Positions 12,001 through 23,958 of a stretch of DNA of 64,000 nucleotides are shown piece after piece. This DNA comes from Phyto melanocephala (taxonomy: Eukaryota > Arthropoda > Insecta > Diptera > Rhinophoridae). A model generated the notes under the pieces. It ran no database searches. It saw nothing but the letters and a program-made list of their open reading frames with translations, and was not told the origin of the DNA. The position numbers were made by a program, and so were the translations under genes. The stretch's first letter is position 1, and each line of letters starts with the position of its first letter. The stretch covers positions 106,966,562-107,030,561 of the forward strand of contig OW799236.1 in assembly GCA_941918925.1 (NCBI GenBank). The letters run 5' to 3'.

Positions 12001-12204
12001 CTTTATGTCTTCACGCAAAGAAAAAATATGGTTGCGGTGACCATAATCGAAGAGCAACATACTATGATTGAATTGTATGATTATGGTTAAAACATATAAT
12101 GGTTACCAGTTACCAGTTATTATGTTTAATTAAAGTATCATTCAATAACCATATATCGGGTGTCCCAACTAGAACGCAATTTTTAAATTTTAAATAAAAC
12201 ACAG

Positions 12205-12635
12205 ATTATTTAAATTTTTAATCAGGCTTGAGTTCATATTAATATTCTTTATTTTTACAGGACAAAAATAGTGATAAATGAAAGATAATAACAAACAAAA
12301 GTAAAAAAGGGTTGCTGTTTGGTTAAAATTTCAATCTAACTCATTGTGGTAAAAATATATGAAATAGGAAAAACTAAAAAAAATTAGTTACCGAATTCAA
12401 TTAACATAAGTCCCGTGAGTTAAATAGATGATATTTACAACCAACATGTAACCACCGATCAGAGAGTGCTGATGATGAAATCGTAGCTGGTTTCGAAAAT
12501 GCATTCCACTCGGCTAGTGTCGGTAAAAATATAATTTTTCAAGATTTATTCTTTCATTTATCACAATTAAAAAAATTCTTTGTAAAAATAAAGAATATTA
12601 ATATGAACTCAAGCCTGATTAAAAATTTAAATAAT
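12205..12635 (+). mobile_element. Nested hammerhead-bearing element with inverted ends
   Basis: Inside the mariner, ATTATTTAAATTTTTAATC (12205 onward, continuing with AGGCTTGAGTTCATATTAAT) is mirrored at 12,548-12,635, an imperfect inverted repeat of about 85-95 bases. The middle carries a hammerhead-like motif (12,455-12,523). Order and wording match the 543-bp unit at 28-31 kb: ACATGTAACCACCGAT before the ribozyme and TGAACTCAAGCC after it correspond to TACATAGTAGTATACCGAT and TGAACTTAAGCC there. It is therefore a diverged, shorter relative, again with a partial inverted copy of its 3' part on the outside. No reading frame is present. Confidence 0.75.
12455..12523 (+). ncRNA. Hammerhead ribozyme-like motif, diverged copy
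   Basis: The motif reads CCGA, TCAGA, GAGTG, CTGATGA, T, GAAATC, GTAGCT, GGTTTC, GAAA, ATGCAT, TC, CACTC, GGCTAGTG, TCGG. Stem I pairs GAGTG with CACTC and CCGA with TCGG. Stem II pairs GAAATC with GGTTTC through one G-U pair. All core bases match the array copies, while the differences fall in loops or keep pairing (A to G in stem II). The U between CTGATGA and stem II is an extra base compared with the textbook core. Confidence 0.6.
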
Positions 12636-12799
12636 AGTTTAAACAGAAAAGTTCGACAAAATAAAAATTCAATTTAAAACACAGATATTAAAAAAAAAAA
12701 TCGTGAAACTTTATTATATCGTAAAGTAGACAGAATGAGGTTATGTATGGAACAATATATCGTGCAGATGGCCGCCGCGGCTTTGCTGGCACACACGCG

Positions 12800-13452
12800 A
12801 TCATTTAATGAAATTTTCAATGACCTTTTTGCATAAATGCTGCGGCATTTCATTAATGCAGCGTCCAATTTCCTCTTTTAAGGCTTGAGTCGTCGTCGGC
12901 TTATTCGCGTAAACCATCGACTTCAAAAAACCCCAAAGAAAAAAATCTAAAGGTGTTAAATCACACGATCTAGGCGGCCAATTCTGGGCTCCAAAACGCG
13001 AAATAACACGACCGGGAAATGACTGATGCAGCAATTGAATTGTTTCTCTGGCTGTATGACATGTGGCGCCACCTTGTTGAAACCACATGCCCTCCACATT
13101 CATTTCTTCAATTCTAGGCAAGAAAAAACTGGTTATCATTTCACGATACCGAACACCATTGACTGTTTGCGCTTGACCTGCCTCATTTTCATAAAAAAAA
13201 GGTCCAATGATTCCTCCAGCCCAAAAACCACACCACACAGTGACACGTTGAGGATGCATTTGCTTCTCGTGAATCACTCGAGGATTTTCCTCACCCCAAA
13301 TGCGACAATTCTGCCTATTGACGAAGCCATCAAGATGGAAATGTGACCCCAAATTGATCGCAATTTGCGAACTCTAGCCGCAAAACTTTCACCATTTTGG
13401 TAAAACAATTTCACAATGAGAATGTGTTGTTCATTCGTGTAGCGCTCCATTT
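12800..13452 (-). pseudogene. Mariner-type transposase, internally deleted and catalytically broken
   Basis: The start is MERYTNEQHILIVKLFYQNG, the N-terminal helix-turn-helix of this transposase family (13,452 downward). After about 36 codons the frame shifts and jumps to HFHLDGFVNRQNCRIWG, the block just after the first catalytic aspartate. Roughly 100-130 residues usually found between are missing, including the first aspartate (SDEAHF has become GSHF). The second catalytic block reads QQGGATCHTA, where the family has QQDGATCHTA, so this aspartate is glycine. The third, CDLTPLDFFLWG, is intact, followed by a YANKPTTTQALKEEI C-terminal part and ENF. A normal family member has about 330-350 residues; this keeps about 215. 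It cannot catalyse transposition. Confidence 0.92.
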
Positions 13453-13563
13453 TTACTAACCTCGTACCTTCTACTAGCAAACAATAACAATTGTTCAAAT
13501 TGCAAACAATGACACTTCGAATGGCGCCAAATTTAAAAATTGCGTTCTAGTTGGGACACCCGA

Positions 13564-15159
13564 TATATGATTATAGTTTAAATCGACGATCTTTGTTTCT
13601 TTACTGCAAATTATTGCAGTTTGTTTAAGTTAGATAAACTAATTGTACTTACCATTTTGATTACCATTTTTATGCCAATATTTTTTATATTTTCTCGTTT
13701 ATTTTTAAATTTTCATAATTTGTTAAAAATTTTTGTAATTTTTTTGACATCTTAAACTTTTAAAACAATGAAAATGTATTCAGCAAGAAGAGAACAGTTG
13801 AAATCAAAATATTATTATAAACAATCATTGTTTGATTGCTTTCTAATCATACTGTTGTCTCACATATTATTTTATGACTTGTAATTTTAAATGCTTTTGA
13901 ATATAATGTTGTTTTTGTCATAAAATTTTTTTTAAATCATACTATTTTTAAACGGCAATCATATCGAAATTTATACAAAAAGTAAACATTAAATGATAAA
14001 ACTCAAATAATTGCTTGATTATCGTGACAAAACCTATGATGAAATAAAAAAAATTTAACTATTGCTTGTTTTTGGCAACTTGGTTCTTTTTATATGCCCT
14101 TTTTTGGAAAACATCTCATTGCAATATTCTTCTGGTAAAAAAATACTTAAAAATTAAGTATTTAATAATTTAATACTAAAAATGTACTAATAATTTTTTC
14201 TTTCTTAAAAAGTACCAAAAATATGTCTGAACACCTTCTATTTAGAATAGAGAACCCCAATTTTCTTCGTTATATTTATTTGTGTAGAGAATACAAAAGT
14301 ACCAAAATATACTTTTTTAATACATTTTATCTCTGTAAACTTTTTTGATTTAAAAAAAGTACTTTTTATTTTGAAAGTACTTATTTATGGAATAGAAAAA
14401 GACGTGCTTAAATTTTTTCACTACGTGCATTAGCTTAGTCTTTATATATTTAATATTTTTAGCCGTTTTTATCCTGTTTGATACACGTAACATTAAAACT
14501 TTGTAAAATCTATATAAAGCATCGAACTCTTTTGTTTTCTTCTTCTAAATCGATAGAGTTATGTAATTCCTTAAAGATAAAATTTTTGCTAATCTTGTTT
14601 TATTTTTTTTGCCAATTTTTTGCTGATGTGTTTCTCTGCAATTATACTTTCAATAGACGAGACAATTTCCATGAAGCTCTAATAACGTGACTACGTGTTT
14701 GTTATGAGTATCTTGCGTGTATATTACACATCAGTAGCAAAAACGGCAAGAACAGCAAAAAAAAACATTATGTGAATCTAAATAGTATTTTTTTTTAAGC
14801 ATTTAGAGAATTCTTTGTAGAAAGAACTACAGAAGAACCTAAAGGAAACCTTTATTTTTATAAGTTGGTTGTTTTGGTTGTGGCCATCACAAAAAAGGGC
14901 GAGGAGAAGGGGTGGCAAGATATTAACAGACGTGCATATTACTCTATTTGAACGACCATGGTAAGGGCAAGGTAAAGTAAAAGAGTAAAATCTTTGAACA
15001 GAAAAATTTGTTTGGATTTGCTGTCTTTAGAGCGATTTTAATATTTTGGCCATTTTAACAGTCGGTTGAGGAATTAAGTTTTGTTTTTGGATTTTTGTTT
15101 TCATTCCAAACTTTGTTCCAAAATGTACACAAGATATAAGTTAGAAAGAAAAATATTTT
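13564..15159. other. Non-coding AT-rich sequence
   Basis: No gene or element boundary could be recognised. Poly-A/T and short palindromic words such as ACAATCATTGTTTGATTG occur near 13,820 without clear element ends. Confidence 0.5.
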
Positions 15160-16131
15160 TATACCCTTCACAGAAAGTGAAGGGGAATATCTGTGTGAAT
15201 TTTCTACAATATTCATTTCCTACCCCATAAAAAATATATTTTCTAAAAGCTTATGAATAGAGGAATCCAATGAACATTGTCTGTCTGTTCGTGTGTTGGT
15301 TAAAATTAATAATAATTTCCAAAATGTCAGAATTATTCGGGAGTAGACTGGTATTAAAATGAACACAATCACTCCATAACTTTCTAAGATATGAGCAAAC
15401 GACCACGACTGCGTCTTTTTTTTCTTTCACAAATTGAAATTGTTCAGCAATAGGATAATTTATAGACACCTTTGTGACTATTTGTAGATATGATATGCTT
15501 CTACAGATATTTTTGAAAAATTTTGGAAAAATTGGTCATTATTTGGCAAAGTTATAAGCAAAAAATTATTTGCAAAAATATTTTTTTTTTTTAATTAATC
15601 AAATGTTTCAAGCTTCTAAATAATTTTTGGATTTCTAAAAGACATCAAATTAAAAGCCTTGCTCTCAAGAACTATTTGTGAGAAAAACTTATAAATTGGT
15701 TTAAAACTAACTGAGATATAAGCACTAAATACAGCTTCTTCTGTGCTTTTCCTAAACTTAGCAAACGAAAATAGATTTTTTTTCAGTTTCAATACTACCG
15801 AGAAAGCCAATATGGTTATTAAACGAAGTTTTTGATTAGCGCATTATAATACAGTATAATAAAATTTAAATCCATGATGGGCGCTAATACAAAATGGCGG
15901 TCAATAAAATTATATATGGGTCATATCTGGTATTTTAAAATGTACCCCCGTTGATCCCCCCAATATTGGTACCAAATAAAAGGGCTTGACCAGTAAAACA
16001 CAGTAAACTATTGGAAAAATGCAAAAGCTAAGATGGCGTCTGAAACAAAATGGCGGACATTTTTTTTAATCCGATCAATATGGGTATTTAATGAAAGGGC
16101 TTGACTGAATATAGCACTATTAATTGTTTTA
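15160..16131 (+). mobile_element. DINE-1-like Helentron, long subtype
   Basis: The 5' end TATACCCTTCACAGAAAGTG with AAGGGGAATAT forms the family hairpin. CCCCATAAAAAATATATTTTC, then AAGCTTATGAATAGAGGAAT and GTCTGTCTGTTCGTGTG follow. Downstream are tandem units with AAAATGGCGGTC (15,890), TAAGATGGCGTCTG (16,029) and AAAATGGCGGAC (16,047), and the phrase AAAGGGCTTGAC. The 3' end reads GAATATAGCACTATTAATTGTTTT, a degraded terminal block. There is no coding region. Confidence 0.75.
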
Positions 16132-17429
16132 AATGTATTTTTTTTTATAGAAACAAAAGTTATATGCAATTTGTTTCTATATGAAACGTATCCGATATAT
16201 TACCTTTACGGCTTAGTCGATACATATCATGTCGTTTTTCGTTAATTTGCTAAGATTTGATAAATTATAAAATAATGTTTAAACAATTCTACTAACCCTT
16301 ATCTGTCAGCTCTCAAAATGTTGATTTTTTAATATTAAAATTTTATGTATATTTTGGGGCACCCTTTAAAAAAATTTTTTAATTTCTTCTTGAATAAATA
16401 TTTGACAGTTCTGTTTTGCTACAAACAACAATTAATTTTTTTTTGATTAAATATTTTGTCAGTTCTGTTTTGCTGCTGACTAACTGCTGACATTTGTGCA
16501 AATTTAAAGGCAACGAAGTGTTATGGTAGCTGTAATGCACGCTTTAGTTGTTTTGTCGTTGTTATTGTTTGCTGTCATAAACGTCATAAGGCTCTAGTAG
16601 ACGTGTAGTCTTATTTAATAGTTTATATTTATCTCATAGATACATGCACTTATTCATTAATACACACAAACAATCCCATACAATCCATACATACATCCAT
16701 CCATACATATGTGATGGAATATTATATGACATGATGTTGATGTGATGTGCTGCTGCGATATCATTTACATTTAACGAGTCAAGAATCGTCTAGGCTGGCT
16801 TGGCTGTGTTTGGTTGGTAACCAGACAGTTTGACGAACAGACTCACAAATAGTTATAAATTTTTATTATAATGGCTGTTGTTGTTGTTGTTGCTGCTGCA
16901 TGCAACGTGTATAAAACGTGTAAATGTTATGAAATTGTTTTCTCTATAATAAAATTGATTTGGCAGAGTTAGCAACGAGAAATCGACCAGCCACTAGAAT
17001 TAGCAGCCGTATTGGCCAGAGCGATGCATGATATCAAATCATTATTGTATTGTATTTAATTCTTTTTGTACTTGTAGTCGTTTTTTTCTGATATAATTTT
17101 TATTTAAAATTATATTACAAAAAAGCAAAAAATAAATAAAATGAAGTGAAAAAAATCTAAACAAAATAAAAACAAATCTGTTTATGACTATGTACTATGT
17201 AGTAAATTACTTTTAATCATTATTACAGTTTTTATATATTTTTTTGTAATTAGGGTTTTTGATTTCCCGACTTTTTCAACTACCGGTATTCGGGGAGAAA
17301 TATTGCATATTAAAAATATTATTTACAATTTGGAACTTTTATAATACTTTATTACATTAAAATTGAGCGAGACTATATATGCTGGTTTATAAAAACAATA
17401 CAAATTTTATATTTTTATTATTTTTAAAA
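16132..17429. other. Non-coding AT-rich sequence
   Basis: Nothing recognised as a gene. A diverged direct duplication with GACAGTTCTGTTTTGCT and GTCAGTTCTGTTTTGCT occurs near 16,403 and 16,459, and short GTT/GCT runs near 16,875-16,900. Confidence 0.5.
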
Positions 17430-18235
17430 GAAACTAAATTTGCGAGTCCTTAAAAATGTATATTTTCTGAAAGCTTACGAATAGGGGAGTCGATTAAGCA
17501 TTATCCGCCTATCGGTCTATTCGTGTATATGTTGAAATCAACTTTTTCAAGCACCCCAGTATCTTCAAGACGCGTGTAAGGTATCGAAATATCAGAAATA
17601 TTAGGGAGCAGTTCGGTATTAAAAATCAGCATATTCGCTCCATTAATTTCTGAGATATGAGCAAATAAACGCGACTTCCTCTGTTTTTTTTTGCTTATTA
17701 GAAATTATTTCTAAGAAAACCTAACAAATCGGGTTGAAACCAACTGTGATATAAGCACCAAAGTACAACTGCTGCGGTGTTTTTCCTAAAATTTACAAAC
17801 GGAAATTGATATTTTCAAATTTTTATACAACCGAGAGAGACAATATGAGGATAAAATGAAAGGACTTGAGTATTAAAATATAGTTAGATATAAAGAGAAA
17901 CAAATTTAGGATGGCGTCCGGAATGAAATGGCTTTATCCCCTTTTACCCCCGCAATATCAGTATCAAAAAAAAAAGGGCTTGACCATTACAATGTATTAA
18001 ACTCTTAAAAAAGTGTAAAATCCAAGATGTCGTCTGAAATAAAATGATGGAACATATTTTTCAAACCCCAACAATATGGGTATCAAATGAAAGGGCTTGT
18101 CTAGTAGAATACAGCAACTATGGTGAAATTCAAAATCAAAGATGTTGTCGGAAATAATAAAGAAAATGACGTATTAAATGAATTCTAGAATTCTGATGGG
18201 TATTATCAGATTCGGAACGGCAGTTCAGAATGAAT
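17430..18235 (+). mobile_element. DINE-1-like Helentron remnant, long subtype
   Basis: It starts within the family 5' region (AATGTATATTTTCTGAAAGC, then GAATAGGGGAGTCGATTAAG), continues through the GAAATCAACTTTTTCAAGC block and GAGATATGAGCAAA, and then tandem units with AGGATGGCGTCC (17,910) and AAGATGTCGTCTGAAATAAA. It ends near GATTCGGAACGGCAGTTCAG, a damaged version of the terminal GATTCGGCACGGCCGAAT hairpin. Its first bases (TATACCC hairpin) are missing. Confidence 0.68.
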
Positions 18236-19970
18236 GACATATTTTTAAAAGCTAATGTGATTAAACAAATAATAATTTGTTAGGCCAGTAATAAGTTTCG
18301 ACTTGAATAGTGTGTATAAAAATTTTCAGGCTCACTCTTTTGATTTATTTGCTGCAAATATTTTCCTTTCTGTATTAGAAACAAAGATTAAAAAAAAAGT
18401 ATCAAAATAAATATTTCATAAAAAATTAAATTTGGAGAAAAACCCTTTCTGGAAATACAAAACTTAGTTTCATGTTTATAATATTTTGTTCTTGTTTTAA
18501 TTTTTCCATATTTAATTAGCAATGTTTGTAATAATGTTAATGATCATTATTCTGTTAAATTTTTCTATAAGGTTTGTTGCCAATATCTCAAAAGCAGTCA
18601 GGCGTTTTTTAAAGAAATTCCACATAAAAATGAGCATATTAATTCCTCAAAGCTAGTTTATAATTTCGACTTAAATATTAGTATCAATTTTTGAACGTCC
18701 CTCGTATTGGTTTAAGCTCTGATGGATTATCATGATCCAAATGTGTTTTTTTGCTACCGTGTTGCTATTCGAAATATTTGAATAATTTCTATGTAAATAA
18801 ATACATCTGCAGTCAATTTCTTTATATATTTATTTAATTATGCGAGTTGTTGCTTTTGTTTGTGTGTTGGCATTGTTTCAATACTGCCAGATCGCATAAC
18901 ATTTTCGGCAAGACGTTTCGCACTCAACCGAGAATTTTTTAATACATATTTTTAATAAATAAATTTTCTTCGTCTACTAAAGACGATATACATTTTAGAG
19001 GAGGCGTTTAAAATAGTAAGTCTTAGAATTTCGTTTAAATAACCAGAGACTTAAAACCAACAAGTGATAAAACAAAAATTTTCCCTCTAAAAAAATGAAT
19101 TTCACTCGGCTTCAAGCATCCTTTCTTATATAAGAGCCTGATTTAGCCCACTGTTTCCAGTTGGTTTTATACTCTGGATCAAGTGTTTTTGTACTCAATT
19201 GTTGTTATCGCTTGAATGGGGTGTTCTATTGAAGTACTTTTTTCGTTTTTTTTCTTTTCTTTTCATTTTATCAACAATTTCAATTGCTGTATTATTTGTG
19301 TTAGTTTTATTGGTGATTATTTTACAAACTTATCAATCAAAAAGAATAATAAAAAATAACTATCAGACAACTTAAACAAATTTCCTTAGATAAACGAATT
19401 AACGACATGTTTCAAATGACAAAATATTTTCCATTACAACTGCACTCACAGAAATTTCATAGTAAAGTTGTTACTTTACTGGAAATTTATATTGAAGAAT
19501 TTTCAAAGTGAATCATTGTTACGAGAGTATTGGGTAAATCACCATTTCTTACTTGCCATCACAAACTTATTTTTAAAGTCTTTAAGGGACTAGACGTGAC
19601 CAAAATACTTGTCAAGCCTTTAAGTAGGCTCTGTTATACCGAAAATTAAATTTTTTTTTTTCATCAAGCATAGTCGTTGTTGCACATCTAAACAGTTCTT
19701 GCTTAATGTGTGTCTACCCCCCTTTATTTAACAACAAAAATGGATTATTCTAAATATTTTTTACACTAAATATTTTTTAAACTGATTTGTCATGTGCAAA
19801 TCTTTTACTTATTTTTTGGTTGACAACAGTGAATGGCATAACTGACGGCAATTATAATCTTGCTTAACATTTGGGACAATGTGCTGTTGTTAAAAAAGTT
19901 ATCAATTATGTTGTACGTTTAAACTAGACATGCCTTTGTCGTTATCTTAATCGAAATTAGCCATAAATGC
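18236..19970. other. Non-coding AT-rich sequence
   Basis: No gene, RNA gene or transposon could be recognised. A TTATATAAGAG promoter-like word at about 19,124 lacks supporting context. Confidence 0.5.
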
Positions 19971-20150
19971 ATTGGCGTAGCTAAATTTTTTTTATGGGTT
20001 AGGTAAGAGCTTAAAAAAATTTTCTGGGGGACGAAATCTTTTACTGAGTTAATTTTATATGTTTGTTAAATTTAAATAATTTTTTGAAATTCAAGGGGGA
20101 GGGACAGTGCCTCACCCCCAAAAAATTATCTAGTTGCGCCCATGCAAAAA
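19970..20150. repeat. Diverged dispersed repeat, relative of 51.2 kb
   Basis: The run GCGTAGCTAAATTTTTTTTA, ATTTTCTGGGGGACGA, CTGAGTTAATTTTATATGT and a late TCACCCCCAAAAAATTAT parallels the sequence at 51,190-51,425 (GCAGCTAAAAATTTTTTCTG, GGGGTGACA, CTGAATTATATGTATATTAA, TTTCACCCC). Both read in the same order, so they are copies of one old interspersed repeat of unknown class. Confidence 0.5.
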
Positions 20151-23100
20151 TGATTGAGATATAAGCAAGTAAATAATAGTATTTTTTACAATAGTTGTTT
20201 TTTTTTAGTTTCATATATTTTATTTATGAAGCGTATTGTCTAATGGTCCTATTTTAAGGCACTCAACAATGTTATCATATTTTCATAATAATTTAATGCA
20301 TTTGCAAACAAGTTAACATGTTTGTGGCGTAATGAAAAATAAGAAAAAAATAAAATCAAACAATAATATATGAGTAATTAGTGTGATGCCGTCGTTTAAA
20401 CTATGGGACGTATTTTTCCCGATGGCCTTTAATAGTTTAAACTTGAAATTAATATTAATGCTGTTTTGTGTTAATCTAGCGAATTAATTCTCAGTAACTG
20501 TCACAGTCAAAATTCACATGAAATTGTGACTTGAATTGATAATAACTGCCAGGGTCACTTTATTTGCGATAATTTTGTTTATTTATTTATTATTATTATT
20601 TTTTTTTAATAACTGGATTCCGATAACGAATTCTGAAAGAGAAGATTATGAAAAGGCCAAACAAGACCCATTATTTGATAAGTTAGAGCGTTAAAATGTT
20701 GTATAAAAATGTTCCTCGTGGTATTTTGTTTTAATCTACCGACGTTTTAAATTTCTTTCAACTCTCAGAAACTATAATACTTCAAGACCTTTCTTCTGCA
20801 GAAGATTATTCCTTGTAGAAGTGGTATTAAAAGAAGGATATTTCACCAACCAAGAGGATCTAGATATACCACAGATGGGTGAAAGATCTGGACATTAGGC
20901 AAGAATGAGTACGAACATCGTATAGACTACAGGATGAATGTAGTATTCTGTAGGCCACAATATCGAAAATCAAGAGTTCGTCACGTTGACTGTGGTATTA
21001 TAGAATATTCTACTAGAATATCAGGATCATTTTCAAGAGCCAAACCGTCAGTAGGTCTTTAGTTATGTTAGTCCGACATCACAACTAGCTTATGAATGCC
21101 AGGCATCCTTAAGCCGAATGGCAATGCATTCGAACATTGCGCTTATACGAGAGCAAGGTCACGGGACCAATTTTGATATGTGTATAGTTGATGATTTTGT
21201 TAAGAGGGGTGCAGTATTAAGTGATAGAGCGTGTGATAACTGCTGTAACATAATCTCATCTGCTTGAAAAGTTTGCATTAAGGCGTATATTTGCGAAATA
21301 TATATTCTGGGTCTAAGTGTTTTCTGGGTAATATCCCTTGATTTTTGATTTCAAATACCTCAGACTACACACAGCCTTAAATTAAATGATTTTGTACTTA
21401 CAATTGACCAGAGTCGCATATCTAAACATGAGAACTGGTAGCCCCAGAACTTGTAATGGACTGCTTACATATTTGATCACTAAATAGCTGTGGTTTAAAC
21501 ACAAATCGCGGTAAATTATTACTAATAAAGGGCTCGTTATAGTGACGAAGACTTTGGCTAATCATTAACGTCTCAGGGTTCTGTTGCTTTTTCATTTGGT
21601 CAACTATAGTTGGTAAGTAGACTTTAATCGAATAATGTACTGGCGGTGACAGAGCTCTCGGCATAAATGGGCGGTTGAACGTTTCCAGAAGAACGGTGTA
21701 GTAGATTTTATTTACAAAATAGTTTATTAATTTGGTCAATATATTTAATGGTAGTGGTAGAACTTAGGCTGGTTTCAGCTAGCACTGTGCGGCAAGGACT
21801 GTATATCGTTCTTCTTGGTAATTTCTTCTTTGGTTTTTACACTGATAGCGAAACTGCTTATTGGATTGGATAGCTAAAACTATTGAAAAAGAGTTTGTGT
21901 ATGTTCCTGGCTCAATAAAAATGTTGAGCCATTCACCCCTAAGTATTACAGATTAGTTTAACATGGTTTCAGAAATATTTTTTTTTTATTTTTGCTAAGT
22001 TTTCAACCATTATCTTAATCTAGGGGGTGACCGTCTTCACTTTTTTATATGCGAACTGAACAACCTTAATGCATGCTTGAACGCATTAAATTTAAATATG
22101 GTAAGACGATTATTGGGTTAAGCATACATGGCAGTGTCTGACTTTAATCGTTCATGTATCGGCTGATATAGTTCTAATTAATGTTCTCAGGGCAAAAAAC
22201 ATAACAGCAGCTAGAGCAATAATTCCATCTTATGTACGTAATAAAGGAAAACGTTTGAAAAGCCTTTGAGCTTTAATCTCATTATATTTAGTACATCTGT
22301 GTTGTTGTGAGTCTTTTTATTTTCACCACACTTTCTTGGCACACTTTGTGAAGTAAAATCAATTCTATCAGTGTATCTTTGGTTGCAGTGTATCCTAAAT
22401 AAGTCGTCATCATTTCCTTAACTTCTTCCAATTTAAATATTTGATCATCCGTCTAGAAAACACAAACTTCCTAATACGTACCAAAGCAATACTCTTTTAC
22501 TCCATGTTACTAGATAAAATGACTTCTGTTTGGTTGACTGGCTGGTCAGTTTACACGTGGTTTTTTTTTATTTATTTACTCCAGGTTTGTCTAAAATCGG
22601 CCGCTGTATCAGTAAGTCAAGTAGAAGTCCATTATAATCATCATAATAATAGTCATCATCATTATTGCTCAGCAATTACTATATGACCAGTTTAGGAGTT
22701 TACGCTAAATGAGTAGAAATTTAAGTTTGAAGCAACCTGTTCAATTATGTTGTCGAAGGCTGTTGTATGTTGTAAGTTGTTTGCTGGTTGTTGTCTTGGT
22801 TGTTTGCTATAAAATACAACTCCACTTTTTGGTTTGTTGTATGCGTTCCAAACATTTCTTCCGATTTGTAACCATGACCTTATAAATGTCTATAATTTTT
22901 TTTTGCCGCTCGTTGGAGGAGAGTAAATATTAAATAAGCGATTATTAGCTGGCTGTGCCAGTCACTCATTCAGTTTTTTAACGCTTAAGAGTCACCGTCT
23001 TTTGTTGTTCTACAACTTCTTCCTTCCTCTTTCTCGTGTTTTTTTCTAGTCCATATTGGGAAGTGAAGAAACATTTTTTGTTTCATATTTGAAATTGTTT

Positions 23101-23957
23101 TATCTTGTTTAGTGTTTTCTTATTGTTGTTTATGCTGTTGTAGTTCATGTTTTATATTTTATGGTTAAAAATAAATGAATTTTGTTGTAGTTCTGTTGTT
23201 GTTACTTGTTTAAGTAGTTTTTTTCCCTGTTTTATTGCTGTTGCAGTGGATTTTTATGTTTTAATGGCTCAGCTTGCACTTGTTTTGACCTTTTTGGGAC
23301 TTTTTTTTTTTATTACTGTTTTAGGTTTTTCCTTTATTAACAAGCAGTGGTTCGGTAGCTGGATGAAAGTGAAAATAGTTTTTATAGGAATTTTGGCATA
23401 GGAAAGTGTATAATAGCGAATATAAATTTCATTGTGCTTTGTTTGTTCTTTCCTTAATCTTTTTACTTCGCAGACCACTGTTTTTTGAATCACCACCAGA
23501 TTTTTCATTAAAAATCATTGCACTACTGTTTTAATAGTTTGTCTTTTATAATAGAGATTTTTTGCTCATAAAAGCAAGAAACGCAAGAAAAACCAAACTT
23601 GTGCAATATAAATGATAATAAAAATAGACTATTTCTGAAATTTTTATTTTATTTTGAAAAAGTTTTTAATATTACTTTTTTTGCGAGGCATTTGAAATGA
23701 ACTTGAAAAAGCGTTTTTATGACTGAATTGTTTGAAATAAAATTTAGGGGAATTTTTTTTTAGGAAAATTGTAGTTAATAAAAAATTGTAAACAAAATGA
23801 TGATGATGAAATGACCGCAAAGATGACAAGGATATTAAGCACTTAAGCTCATTTTTGTTATCAACATCCAGCTGTGATTTGATTACGATTTTCTTCTTCT
23901 TGATTTACACGAATCATAATTTTTAGTTATCAAATTCTTTTGCCTAGATTAGATACA
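20151..23957. other. Unrecognised non-coding stretch with somewhat less AT-rich core
   Basis: From about 20,800 to 21,800 the sequence is less AT-rich and has longer open stretches, including a 105-codon open frame on the minus strand (21,422-21,739). None matches a family I know, and stops break every longer reading. It may be a decayed element. The rest, to 23,957, is T-rich and shows nothing beyond simple repeats. Confidence 0.45.
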
Positions 23958-23958
23958 T

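Larger units (their letters stand above)
12156..13563 (-). mobile_element. Mariner-type transposon, complete ends, defective
   Basis: The ends are long inverted repeats: TCGGGTGTCCCAACTAGAAC with following GCAATTTTTAAATTT at the left, and the exact complement at the right (about 13529-13563). TA dinucleotides flank both ends (ATATA on the left, TATAT on the right), the target site of Tc1/mariner transposons. The minus strand encodes a broken transposase (12,800-13,452). A second element (12,205-12,635) is inserted near the left end. The element itself sits in sequence with several ATTATGGTTA-type repeats on both sides. Confidence 0.95.

Noticed and set aside
12801..13352. Functional transposase gene
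   Set aside because: It lacks the N-terminal half with the first aspartate and has glycine at the second catalytic aspartate.
19120..19135. TATA-type promoter (TTATATAAG)
   Set aside because: AT-rich sequence yields such words often; no initiator, downstream element or transcript start context is seen.
21422..21739. 105-codon minus-strand frame as a host exon
   Set aside because: No recognised domain and no convincing splice sites at either edge; kept only as unrecognised sequence.
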